Below the pieces are notes generated by a model. That model was not told the DNA's origin. It did not search any database and saw only the letters and a list, made by a program, of their open reading frames with translations. DNA of 6,009 nucleotides from Planctomycetaceae bacterium (GTDB taxonomy: Bacteria > Planctomycetota > Planctomycetia > Pirellulales > Pirellulaceae): assembly GCA_007695205.1 (NCBI GenBank), contig REEF01000819.1:1-6009 (forward strand), in the 5' to 3' direction. Position 1 is the first letter of the stretch, and each line of letters starts with the position of its first letter. Positions 1 through 5,940 of the stretch are shown piece after piece. The position numbers and the translations under genes were made by a program.

Positions 1-47
1 CCATGTGGTGAATCGTTGGCCGAAAACGACTCCCGACCCCCTCGGCC
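1..47 (-). repeat. REP/BIME-like palindromic repeat, copy A, cut by the left window edge
   Basis: This stretch begins directly after the stop codon (48-50) of the HzsA-related gene. It contains a perfect 6-bp inverted repeat, GGCCGA (18-23) and TCGGCC (42-47), enclosing a C-rich core. Positions 1-31 are the reverse complement of 4293-4323 at 28 of 31 bases, and positions 20-42 are a direct repeat of 4336-4358 at 20 of 23. Shared blocks at matching offsets in both comparisons show this is one copy of a dispersed element. REP sequences mobilised by a RAYT (Y1-type) transposase are the likeliest class, by inference. The hairpin could also help end transcription or protect the mRNA 3' end, though it has only a short T run. 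Confidence 0.7.
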
Positions 48-3000
48 TCACTCCTGCAATGCCACCTCCGTATCGATCTGACAGACGACGCGGAAGCCGA
101 CGTTGAAAACTCGGTGATACGGACGATAGTCCAGACGATAACTGGCCGTCGCCCGATGCGGGCGGTCGCGCCATGAACCGCCTCGGACGGTCATCCGGCC
201 AGCCTCGCTGGCGGTTTGGGTCCATTGCCAGACGTTCCCGTGCATGTCGTGCAACCCCCAAGCGTTGGGCCGATAGCTGCCGACCGGTGCGGCCAAGAAG
301 TGGCCGTCGTCGAAACGCGTGTCGCGAGGCACCCAGTCGTCATAGATACCAGGGTTCTCGATGACCTCGGCGCGCGTATAATTGCCTCGAGCCGTACAGG
401 CCGCGTATTCCTTCAGCCGGATATCGCCCAGATTCGCATAGGACGAATAGTCGGCGTCTAAATCCCCGAAGAAGAACGGCGTGTCGCTGCCCGCACGGCA
501 TGCCCACTCCCACTGCGGTTCGCTGGGTAACGAGAATCGCTGCCCGGTCTCTTGGCTCAGCCAGCGGCAGAAGGCGTCCGCCTGGTGCCAACTGACGCGG
601 ACGACGGGCTGATCGGGTTCGTTCAGCGGGTACCCCAAGCGGCCGAACTGATAGCCGTGACGCGATTCCAGGCGGCTGTCGTGGTCGGGATCGAAGCGAG
701 CGAATTGAGCGTTGGTGACTTGAAAACGGCTCATCCAGAAAGGCCGCTCGATCGTGGCGATCTGCGGCCGGGCTTCCATCGTGGACCCGCCCGCCTGGCC
801 CATGACCATCGTGCCTGCCGGGATCGGCACCAGTTCCAATCGGACTCCATCGCCCAGATCGATCGTTCGCGGCTGGAGTTCCAGCATCGCTTGGCGGCGA
901 GCGGCTTCCTGAGCGTCGAACGGCCAGCCGGGAACGTTCAGTGGCGCGGTGACAGCTTCAGCGGGTGCTTCTTCAGGTTCGGGCATCACGGGTTGGAGCG
1001 GCGCCTGCTGCGGAGCAACGATGGCTTCGTAGTCGATCGCGATCCCAGCATATCGCTGGCTCAATTCCATCCGTCGAGGCATCACCCGCTGGACGGCCTC
1101 GGAACCCACGATCTCGGTCCACGTACCATGGTAGGGCGTATTCAGATCGATCCAGGTGATCAGCCGATCCCATTGTTCGGAATCCAGTCGAACGCCATGA
1201 TGGCGACCGTCGCGCAGCATCTGGACCAGTTCGGTGGTATCGGCATGGAAGTCACCGGGCGTCAGCAGATGCATGTCGCTTTCGATGCCCGGTCGCCGCA
1301 CGTAGCGATGCAGGTTCGCGTACGAGACCGAGAACTGGCCGCCGTATTTCGGGTCGACTCGGCCGGAGATCTGCGAATTCCAGTCCTCGATGCTCTGATC
1401 GCCTCGCAGATCGATCAACGTCGTACCGTCCTCGCGCGCCTGACCGTCATGGCAACCGACACATCGATGGTCCAACACGGGTTGAACCTCGCGATGAAAG
1501 GCGAATCCGCGCGGCGGACCGTACCAAGGCTTGAGCTCCGACGGTCTGCGCAACGCGGCCAAGGGCAACTGGTCGATCGGCGGGCCGGTATTCTGCGATT
1601 CATGACATCCGGCACACGAGACGACTTCGCCCGGCATGCCGACGATCCAGGTGCGTTTTAGCTGCACGGCCTTGCCTTCGGCATCCAATGGCTGCAGCGT
1701 GATGGGCTTGTTCGCCGGGATGCGAAAATGGGCCGAACCGTCCGGCTCGACCGGCACGGTGCCCAACACCCGCTTGATGTCCCACGGGCCGTCCATCCCG
1801 ATGCTGCCCAGCAGACCGCCCATACCTCGCGACGACCAGTAATAACTGATCACCCGCAACTGTTTGACCTCGCCCCGCGGCACGCCCGCCAAACCGGGAC
1901 CGTGGTACACGTCGCCGACCAGGACCGTGGCATCGTCGCGGCTCAGATCCACCTTGTCCGCGATCGCGGGGACACCGGGTCGAGCCTGGATGGGGATGGG
2001 TTGCAGCAGAGCGGCTCCTTCGACTTCGGTCAACAGCGTCAGGTTGTCGAAGACGTCCGCCAGGTAAATGCCCCATAGCGAATCAGGCCGCCACTTCATG
2101 GCGACCAGGAAGTATTTATCGCTGAGCGGCATCGGATGCAGGAACTGAGGCCAGACGCCGTCGACGATCCGGTCGGCCACGATGGGCTCGACCTGCTGGC
2201 CCCAACCGGGAATCTCCTGCACGACGCCCTCCGCTTCGTGCCGCCCTCGAGCCGGATCGACCAGCAGCAGACGGCCCGAGCGATGCGTGCCGTGATGGCC
2301 GGTGACGATCCCGGCGATCATGGTGGGATGATTGGGGACCGGTTGCGCGTAGAAGAAGGAGGGAGGAAAGTACGAGTTGCTGCCGAAGTATTCCATCTGG
2401 CCCGTCCCATCGGGATTCATGTGGAACAGGATCCGCGAGTTCGAATGAGGCAGGTCGGCATATTCCCAGCGCAGATACATCACGCGACCGCTGTTGGTCA
2501 CCGTGGGACACCAATCGCTGTCCTGCTCGAACGTCAATTGCCGGATCTCGTCCGTCTGGCGGTCCAAACGGTACAAGCTGACCATCGGCGCCGATCCGAA
2601 CACGCAGGGTAGGCCGACGTAATTGGCGGTCGACGCGAACAGGATCTTGCCGTCAGGCAGGTAGCATGGATCGGAGTGCGATACGTCGTCGCCTTCGTCG
2701 GGCGTGATTTGGACCAGGTCTTGACCATCGATGCCGATCTCGAAGATACGCCACGCACGGCCCTGCTGGCCGACCGAGGCGAACAGCAGTCGCTGGGCAT
2801 CGAAATCCAGCTTCAAGTCCCCGATAAATCGACCGCCCTCGGGCCGGAACAGCGTGCTCCACTGCGGCTGGCCTCGAAGATCGCTGACCACGGCGATCTC
2901 GTTGTCCCAGCCGGTCGGTGCGACGGTGTCGTTGGCGTGGAAATTGGTGGCCATCCCGATCGCACCACCCATTGCGGCTCGAGCGGTGGGGCCCAGGTTC

Positions 3001-4043
3001 CGCCGCACCAGCAGCAGTCGATCGAAATCCAACAACGGGTTCGCCAGCAAAACCTGACGCTGGAATTGCAGCACCCGTTGAGCCTCCGGCAAAGAATCCG
3101 GCTGACCCGCATCGAACGCCTGCATCAAAGCGGGCAGATCGGCTTCGATGGAATCCAGTCGCGCGAGTAACCGGTCGACATCACCCAGCCGGTCCGGCGC
3201 GGTGCTGGCCATGTCCTCGATCGCCATCCGCATGGCCCGTGCTTGGAACCGCTGCAAAGCATCCCGCGTGGCATGGATCTCCTGCCGCATTGCCAGGACG
3301 CGACCATACAAGGCCGCCCAACGCGAATCGTCGGCCGGGATCGATTCCGCCAGCAAGTCGTTCATCTGGGCTCGCCAGGGCGTCTGCCAGGCTCCCAGCG
3401 ATTGGATCGCTCGATTCATGGCCTGGCGTGCCGCTGTCAAATCATCCAGTTCGCTTCGAGTCTCTACGCGGATCGATCGCGTCGACCATTGGCTGACGCT
3501 GCTTTGCGTAGCCGGTTGACCCAACGCCAGATTCGCTTGCCCATCCGCTGCAAACACTTGGACCTGATCCAGATGCAGCCAGGTTCGCCCCGGCACCTGC
3601 AGACGCACGAAACGCGCCCGTTGCTGCGGCAACGGCACCGTCGCGGGTTGCGAACCGTCCGGCGCGGCCAGCGGCCCGTCCTCGTGCTGGTAACCCTGAC
3701 ACCAGTTTTCGCCGTCCAATGAAAGCAACACTCGCATGCGAGCCGCACGTTCGGGAACATGCGGGTTGTAGATCACCACTCGGCTCAGCTCGAAATCGTC
3801 GCCCAAATCGACTTGCCAGAACGGATGATCCTCCTGATCCGTATGAAAGCCAAAGCGGCCTCGGAGCTGTCCATCGACGGCACCCGCCGCATCCTCCTCG
3901 GGCAAGACTCGCTGGTCCGTGGCGCGAACCCGAGCCAATTCGGCTTGCCAAGCGTCCGTGTCCACGCTCATATCCGCGCCGGCAGTCACCGTCGCTGCCA
4001 GCCATGCCGCCAGCCACAACCAACCCCAAGCCACCGTCTTCAT
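48..4043 (-). CDS. Secreted HzsA-related dihaem protein: discoidin-like, beta-propeller, cytochrome c and C-terminal FGE/SUMF1-like domains
   Basis: A 1331-residue exported multidomain protein. Residues 1-23 look like a signal peptide (hydrophobic core, AGA cleavage site near 21-23). Residues about 40-165 resemble an F5/8 type C (discoidin) domain (FWQVDLG near 75-81, LLSLDGENW near 106-114). A second discoidin-style opening (NLALGQPATQSS, 171-182) leads into a charged helical stretch (about 190-330). Residues about 375-690 look like a TolB-like beta-propeller (SDPCYLPDGKILFAST, 457-472). Residues about 720-970 match hydrazine-synthase-alpha-like and planctomycete cytochrome regions, with haem motifs CAGCH (810-814) and CVGCH (861-865). 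A proline/alanine-rich linker (1010-1040) joins an FGE-sulfatase/SUMF1 fold (about 1058-1322: LVPIPAGTMVMG, LPSEPQWEWACRAG, GLHDMHGNVWQWT, RGGSW, NVGFRVVC). The FGE catalytic cysteines appear absent. It is probably a periplasmic redox or electron-transfer protein with unknown substrate. True hydrazine synthase is unlikely: no partner subunits are seen. Domain calls are confident; function is not. Confidence 0.93.
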   Translation of the reverse strand: MKTVAWGWLWLAAWLAATVTAGADMSVDTDAWQAELARVRATDQRVLPEEDAAGAVDGQLRGRFGFHTDQEDHPFWQVDLGDDFELSRVVIYNPHVPERAARMRVLLSLDGENWCQGYQHEDGPLAAPDGSQPATVPLPQQRARFVRLQVPGRTWLHLDQVQVFAADGQANLALGQPATQSSVSQWSTRSIRVETRSELDDLTAARQAMNRAIQSLGAWQTPWRAQMNDLLAESIPADDSRWAALYGRVLAMRQEIHATRDALQRFQARAMRMAIEDMASTAPDRLGDVDRLLARLDSIEADLPALMQAFDAGQPDSLPEAQRVLQFQRQVLLANPLLDFDRLLLVRRNLGPTARAAMGGAIGMATNFHANDTVAPTGWDNEIAVVSDLRGQPQWSTLFRPEGGRFIGDLKLDFDAQRLLFASVGQQGRAWRIFEIGIDGQDLVQITPDEGDDVSHSDPCYLPDGKILFASTANYVGLPCVFGSAPMVSLYRLDRQTDEIRQLTFEQDSDWCPTVTNSGRVMYLRWEYADLPHSNSRILFHMNPDGTGQMEYFGSNSYFPPSFFYAQPVPNHPTMIAGIVTGHHGTHRSGRLLLVDPARGRHEAEGVVQEIPGWGQQVEPIVADRIVDGVWPQFLHPMPLSDKYFLVAMKWRPDSLWGIYLADVFDNLTLLTEVEGAALLQPIPIQARPGVPAIADKVDLSRDDATVLVGDVYHGPGLAGVPRGEVKQLRVISYYWSSRGMGGLLGSIGMDGPWDIKRVLGTVPVEPDGSAHFRIPANKPITLQPLDAEGKAVQLKRTWIVGMPGEVVSCAGCHESQNTGPPIDQLPLAALRRPSELKPWYGPPRGFAFHREVQPVLDHRCVGCHDGQAREDGTTLIDLRGDQSIEDWNSQISGRVDPKYGGQFSVSYANLHRYVRRPGIESDMHLLTPGDFHADTTELVQMLRDGRHHGVRLDSEQWDRLITWIDLNTPYHGTWTEIVGSEAVQRVMPRRMELSQRYAGIAIDYEAIVAPQQAPLQPVMPEPEEAPAEAVTAPLNVPGWPFDAQEAARRQAMLELQPRTIDLGDGVRLELVPIPAGTMVMGQAGGSTMEARPQIATIERPFWMSRFQVTNAQFARFDPDHDSRLESRHGYQFGRLGYPLNEPDQPVVRVSWHQADAFCRWLSQETGQRFSLPSEPQWEWACRAGSDTPFFFGDLDADYSSYANLGDIRLKEYAACTARGNYTRAEVIENPGIYDDWVPRDTRFDDGHFLAAPVGSYRPNAWGLHDMHGNVWQWTQTASEAGRMTVRGGSWRDRPHRATASYRLDYRPYHRVFNVGFRVVCQIDTEVALQE

Positions 4044-4050
4044 GGATTTA

Positions 4051-4058
4051 TCCCCTTT
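4051..4058 (-). promoter_or_regulatory. Ribosome binding site of the HzsA-related gene
   Basis: On the minus strand AAAGGGGA lies 7 nt before the ATG at 4043-4041. It is a recognisable purine-rich Shine-Dalgarno sequence. With the signal peptide that begins right at this methionine, it supports the chosen start. Confidence 0.6.
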
Positions 4059-4090
4059 GAATGGATCAGCGTCCTACCCATCAAGCCCCT

Positions 4091-4113
4091 ATGATAATCG
4101 AATTGTCCGACAA
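4091..4113 (-). promoter_or_regulatory. Possible promoter -10 with an adjoining 11-bp palindrome upstream of the HzsA-related gene
   Basis: On the minus strand TATCAT (4096-4091) matches the -10 consensus at 5 of 6 positions and would give a leader of roughly 40 nt. No good -35 hexamer sits 16-18 bp further up. Instead, the spacer holds a perfect 11-bp palindrome, TTGTCGGACAA (4103-4113), with 5-bp arms and one central base. That is a reasonable place for an operator and could explain a weak -35 if an activator or alternative sigma factor is used. Both parts are short enough to occur by chance. Confidence 0.28.
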
Positions 4114-4292
4114 CCACACCCCACTCGATCGAGCGCATTGGGCAGGGGACAGATTGTGGCCCGCGTGCGCCGAACGCGTGTCCCAGCGTGTAAACAAAAG
4201 GACAGGCATTTTTCACGACGATCGAGGACTGCGGGGCTTTGATCTTGGCGATCCGCTTGCTGCTAATGGCTGATGGCGAATTCTTGATAGGC
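4114..4292. other. Intergenic DNA without a recognisable gene
   Basis: This is the middle part of the 379-bp gap between the lipoprotein and the HzsA-related gene. Short open frames exist on both strands, but none has a convincing ribosome binding site, composition or recognisable protein motif. A small tandem-like echo occurs near 4264-4278 (AATGGC followed by GATGGC). I see no tRNA, riboswitch or terminator here. Confidence 0.5.
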
Positions 4293-4364
4293 AGTCGTTT
4301 TCGGCCGACGGTTAACCACATGGGAAGCGGCTTATCCAAAAACGATTCCCGCCCCCCTTCCGGC
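4293..4364 (+). repeat. REP/BIME-like compound palindromic repeat, copy B
   Basis: Two heads face each other: AGTCGTTTTCGG (4293-4304) and CCAAAAACGATT (4336-4347) are inverted copies at 10 of 12 positions, separated by 31 bp. The left half (4293-4323) matches the reverse complement of positions 1-31 (28/31). The right head with its C-rich tail (4336-4358) matches positions 20-42 directly (20/23). The C-rich tail is present on the right head but missing on the left, so this copy appears truncated or diverged on the left. No transposase is encoded in the window, so any mobility would be in trans. Confidence 0.7.
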
Positions 4365-4407
4365 GATTCCACCACAAAGAATACCTGCCCCGGCGTTTAC
4401 GGTTGGT

Positions 4408-4432
4408 CCATCGGCGAAGCTTTCACCGACGG
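4408..4432 (-). terminator. Hairpin spanning the lipoprotein stop codon, possible 3'-end or terminator structure
   Basis: On the minus-strand transcript CCGUCGGUGAA (4432-4422) can pair with UUCGCCGAUGG (4418-4408) across a 3-nt loop. This gives 11 continuous pairs including two G-U wobbles. The same two positions would be A-C mismatches in a plus-strand RNA, so the fold favours the coding-strand transcript. The UGA stop codon (4425-4423) lies inside the stem. No uridine tract follows, so it is not a classic intrinsic terminator; mRNA stabilisation or Rho-assisted ending is equally possible. Confidence 0.35.
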
Positions 4433-4764
4433 GCTCGTTCCGTCTGCTCCCGCGTCGGTCGTTGCGCTTTCTGAAGCGCCAGGACCTCGCGCTCCGCCGC
4501 GTCCCACGCTTCGTCGTGCGCCTTCTCGATGATCGAGCGAAACGCCTTGTACTCCTGGTCGGACATCTCGCCGGCCTGGTGGTGCTGTTCGACAAGCGTC
4601 TCGGCCCGCTCTAGCCACTCGACGTTCTGCGTCGAAATGGCCGTGCGCAGTTCGGCGGTCAGACCCAGATGTTCGGGAGCCACCTGCGGTCGGCCGCACC
4701 CGCCGCAGACTAGGGCGGAAACCGCCAACGCCAACAGCCCGCCTAACGATCGTTTGGTATCCAT
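4423..4764 (-). CDS. Small helical lipoprotein of unknown function
   Basis: A 113-residue protein beginning MDTKRS followed by a hydrophobic stretch (about 7-19) and CGGCG at 20-24. This reads as a lipoprotein signal with Cys23 as the likely lipidated residue. The lipobox is imperfect, because the residue at -3 is Cys20 rather than Leu or Val. The mature part is highly charged and alpha-helical in character (about 36-113), rich in Glu, Arg, Ala and Gln, with no domain I recognise and no further cysteine. It starts 41 bp after the DUF1559 stop on the same strand with no evident promoter between, so the two are probably one operon. The ribosome binding site is weak (CAGGGA, about 8 nt before ATG). 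Residues 46-80 (NVEWLERAETLVEQHHQAGE onward) could form a short coiled coil. Planctomycete DUF1559 genes are often followed by a small lipoprotein gene, which fits. Confidence 0.82.
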   Translation of the reverse strand: MDTKRSLGGLLALAVSALVCGGCGRPQVAPEHLGLTAELRTAISTQNVEWLERAETLVEQHHQAGEMSDQEYKAFRSIIEKAHDEAWDAAEREVLALQKAQRPTREQTERARR

Positions 4765-4805
4765 CTTGGGGTCCCTGAGGTGTCTCGTGGTTGGTGTTCG
4801 ATCGG

Positions 4806-5780
4806 TCAGAAGTCGCCGATGACCTCGCCTCCGGCCCGAGTGGCCAGCGCTGCCCAGGTGAGCTGGTTGATCGTTTCCGAGACGAACCGCACGCTGCCAT
4901 CGCCCAACAGGACGTTGCAGCCGCCGGGATGCTGAGCGTACATTGCGTCCACGTGGGCCAGCGGGTTGTTGGGTGGATGGATCACGTATCCCTCGCTGGC
5001 CGCCGGTCCGCTGTGGACGTTGACCAACGTTCCGGCTGGTTCACAGTAGGAAAACGCGAAGCGCGGCGTCGGACAGACCACTGCGCCCGGCACCACCCCC
5101 ACCCACGTCTTGTCGCTGACCAGCGGGTGGTGCTCGCCCGCGAACACCGTGTTCGACAGGCCGTCGACGACGTCGGCGAACCGCGTGGGCGAATTACGGT
5201 ACAGCGGCCCGTCGGCAATCCCCAGGTAGCTGTCAACGGCAAAGTCCCAGGGTGCCTCCCGCCCAGCGTTCAGCACGTATGTCGATCGGCCGAACGTGGC
5301 CAGCGTCTGACCGCCCCCATCTCGGATGTCCACGGGCCGGTTGGTTTCCGTCGCCGAAGGGCAGAGGAAAACTGACAACTGCGTTCTCGCGGGGCTGGCA
5401 TTATCGGCGTGCCAGGAGGGCAGATTGAAATCGAACGCCGCGTGCAGCGGACTTTGCTCTAGAAACGGCAGCATCAACGCGCCCCACGCCCAGCCGGGGC
5501 CCGCGTCGCGAGTCTCGGGGTCGGGGGGCCCGTGGACTCCGCCGCCGCCCGGTTGGATCACGTAGGCCGGCGGCAGCACGCCGAAAGTGTCGTGGTAGTT
5601 GTGGAAGCCGACACCGATTTGTTTGAGGTTGTTCACGCACTGGGTCCGCCTCGCCGCCTCCCGGGCAGCCTGCACGGCGGGCAACAGCAACGCAACGAGC
5701 ACTCCGATGATGGCAATCACCACCAGAAGCTCGACGAGCGTGAATGCTCGGGCCGAGCGCGATGGCTTGTTGAATCTCAT
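4806..5780 (-). CDS. DUF1559 protein with prepilin-type N-terminal methylation/cleavage domain
   Basis: A 324-residue pseudopilin-like protein. Residues 10-41 carry the type IV prepilin signature: a basic leader, then FTLVELLVVIAIIGVLVALL with Glu at +5 from the processing site (Ala12/Phe13, with Ala in place of the usual Gly at -1). The classic DUF1559 helix follows (PAVQAAREAARRTQCVNNLKQIG, about 34-56), then HNYHDTFGVLPPAY (60-73). The C-terminal LLGDGSVRFVSETI (291-304) is the family's H..G-DG hallmark region. Family members are membrane-anchored and resemble major pseudopilins; their specific role in planctomycetes is not established. The start at 5780 is chosen over an in-frame ATG at 5915 because AGGGAG lies 8 nt before it, the leader peptide has normal length from here, and a promoter lies between the two. 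Length is typical for the family. It is the first gene of a probable two-gene operon with the downstream lipoprotein. Confidence 0.94.
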   Translation of the reverse strand: MRFNKPSRSARAFTLVELLVVIAIIGVLVALLLPAVQAAREAARRTQCVNNLKQIGVGFHNYHDTFGVLPPAYVIQPGGGGVHGPPDPETRDAGPGWAWGALMLPFLEQSPLHAAFDFNLPSWHADNASPARTQLSVFLCPSATETNRPVDIRDGGGQTLATFGRSTYVLNAGREAPWDFAVDSYLGIADGPLYRNSPTRFADVVDGLSNTVFAGEHHPLVSDKTWVGVVPGAVVCPTPRFAFSYCEPAGTLVNVHSGPAASEGYVIHPPNNPLAHVDAMYAQHPGGCNVLLGDGSVRFVSETINQLTWAALATRAGGEVIGDF

Positions 5781-5788
5781 GAAAAAAT

Positions 5789-5794
5789 CTCCCT
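5789..5794 (-). promoter_or_regulatory. Ribosome binding site fixing the DUF1559 start
   Basis: AGGGAG on the minus strand, with an 8-nt A/T-rich spacer before ATG at 5780-5778. It decides in favour of this start over the in-frame ATG 135 bp further upstream, whose intervening codons cross the promoter and a dispersed repeat. Confidence 0.75.
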
Positions 5795-5820
5795 GGTCTG
5801 CAGAAAACGGACGGAACAGA

Positions 5821-5848
5821 ATTGTATACCCGACGGACGAGAATTCAA
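5821..5848 (-). promoter_or_regulatory. Sigma70-like promoter of the DUF1559-lipoprotein operon
   Basis: Minus-strand TTGAAT (5848-5843) is separated by 16 bp from TACAAT (5826-5821). These match the -35 consensus at 4 of 6 and the -10 consensus at 5 of 6 positions. The predicted transcript start near 5814 gives a leader of about 33 nt containing the AGGGAG ribosome binding site. No operator is obvious. Confidence 0.55.
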
Positions 5849-5880
5849 CCGTAAGCAATCCGCTTGGCCAGGAAGCCAAT

Positions 5881-5940
5881 GTAGGGTGGACATTCCTGTC
5901 CGTCGAGCGGAACAAGATCGGCCAGAATGCCCACCCACCG
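5881..5940. repeat. Interspersed imperfect palindrome (MITE/REP-like) upstream of the DUF1559 promoter
   Basis: GGGTGGACATTC (5884-5895) and GAATGCCCACCC (5925-5936) are inverted repeats with one mismatch, and the similarity continues inward after a one-base bulge (CTGTCC against GGCC). Read on the minus strand the mismatch becomes a G-U pair. The sequence encodes peptides such as DRNVHPT and GWTFLSV in its various frames. From memory these recur in spurious ORFs of planctomycete and related genomes, suggesting a high-copy dispersed element. It ends some 32 bp before the -35 box. Confidence 0.55.

Noticed and set aside
31..47. G-quadruplex in the G-rich minus strand of copy A
   Set aside because: Only two G-runs of three or more occur close together, which is too few for a four-run quadruplex.
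552..1661. A 369-codon plus-strand open frame inside the large gene
   Set aside because: It lies entirely antisense to the HzsA-related gene, whose frame carries clear domain motifs. The plus-strand translation is rich in Arg, His, Asp and Gln without any domain, as expected for a shadow frame in GC-rich DNA.
48..4043. A bona fide hydrazine synthase (anammox) locus
   Set aside because: No beta or gamma subunit, no hydrazine dehydrogenase and no multihaem CXXCH series is present. HzsA-related proteins occur outside anammox bacteria, and the FGE-like fusion and changed haem ligand position argue for another role.
4233..4282. Plus-strand promoter-like pair TTGATC and TAATGG
   Set aside because: Spacing is about 19 bp with poor matches, and no plus-strand gene follows.
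4061..4375. Short open frames on both strands in the gap upstream of the large gene
   Set aside because: None has a convincing ribosome binding site or recognisable motifs, and they cross the REP-like repeat. I could not support a gene.
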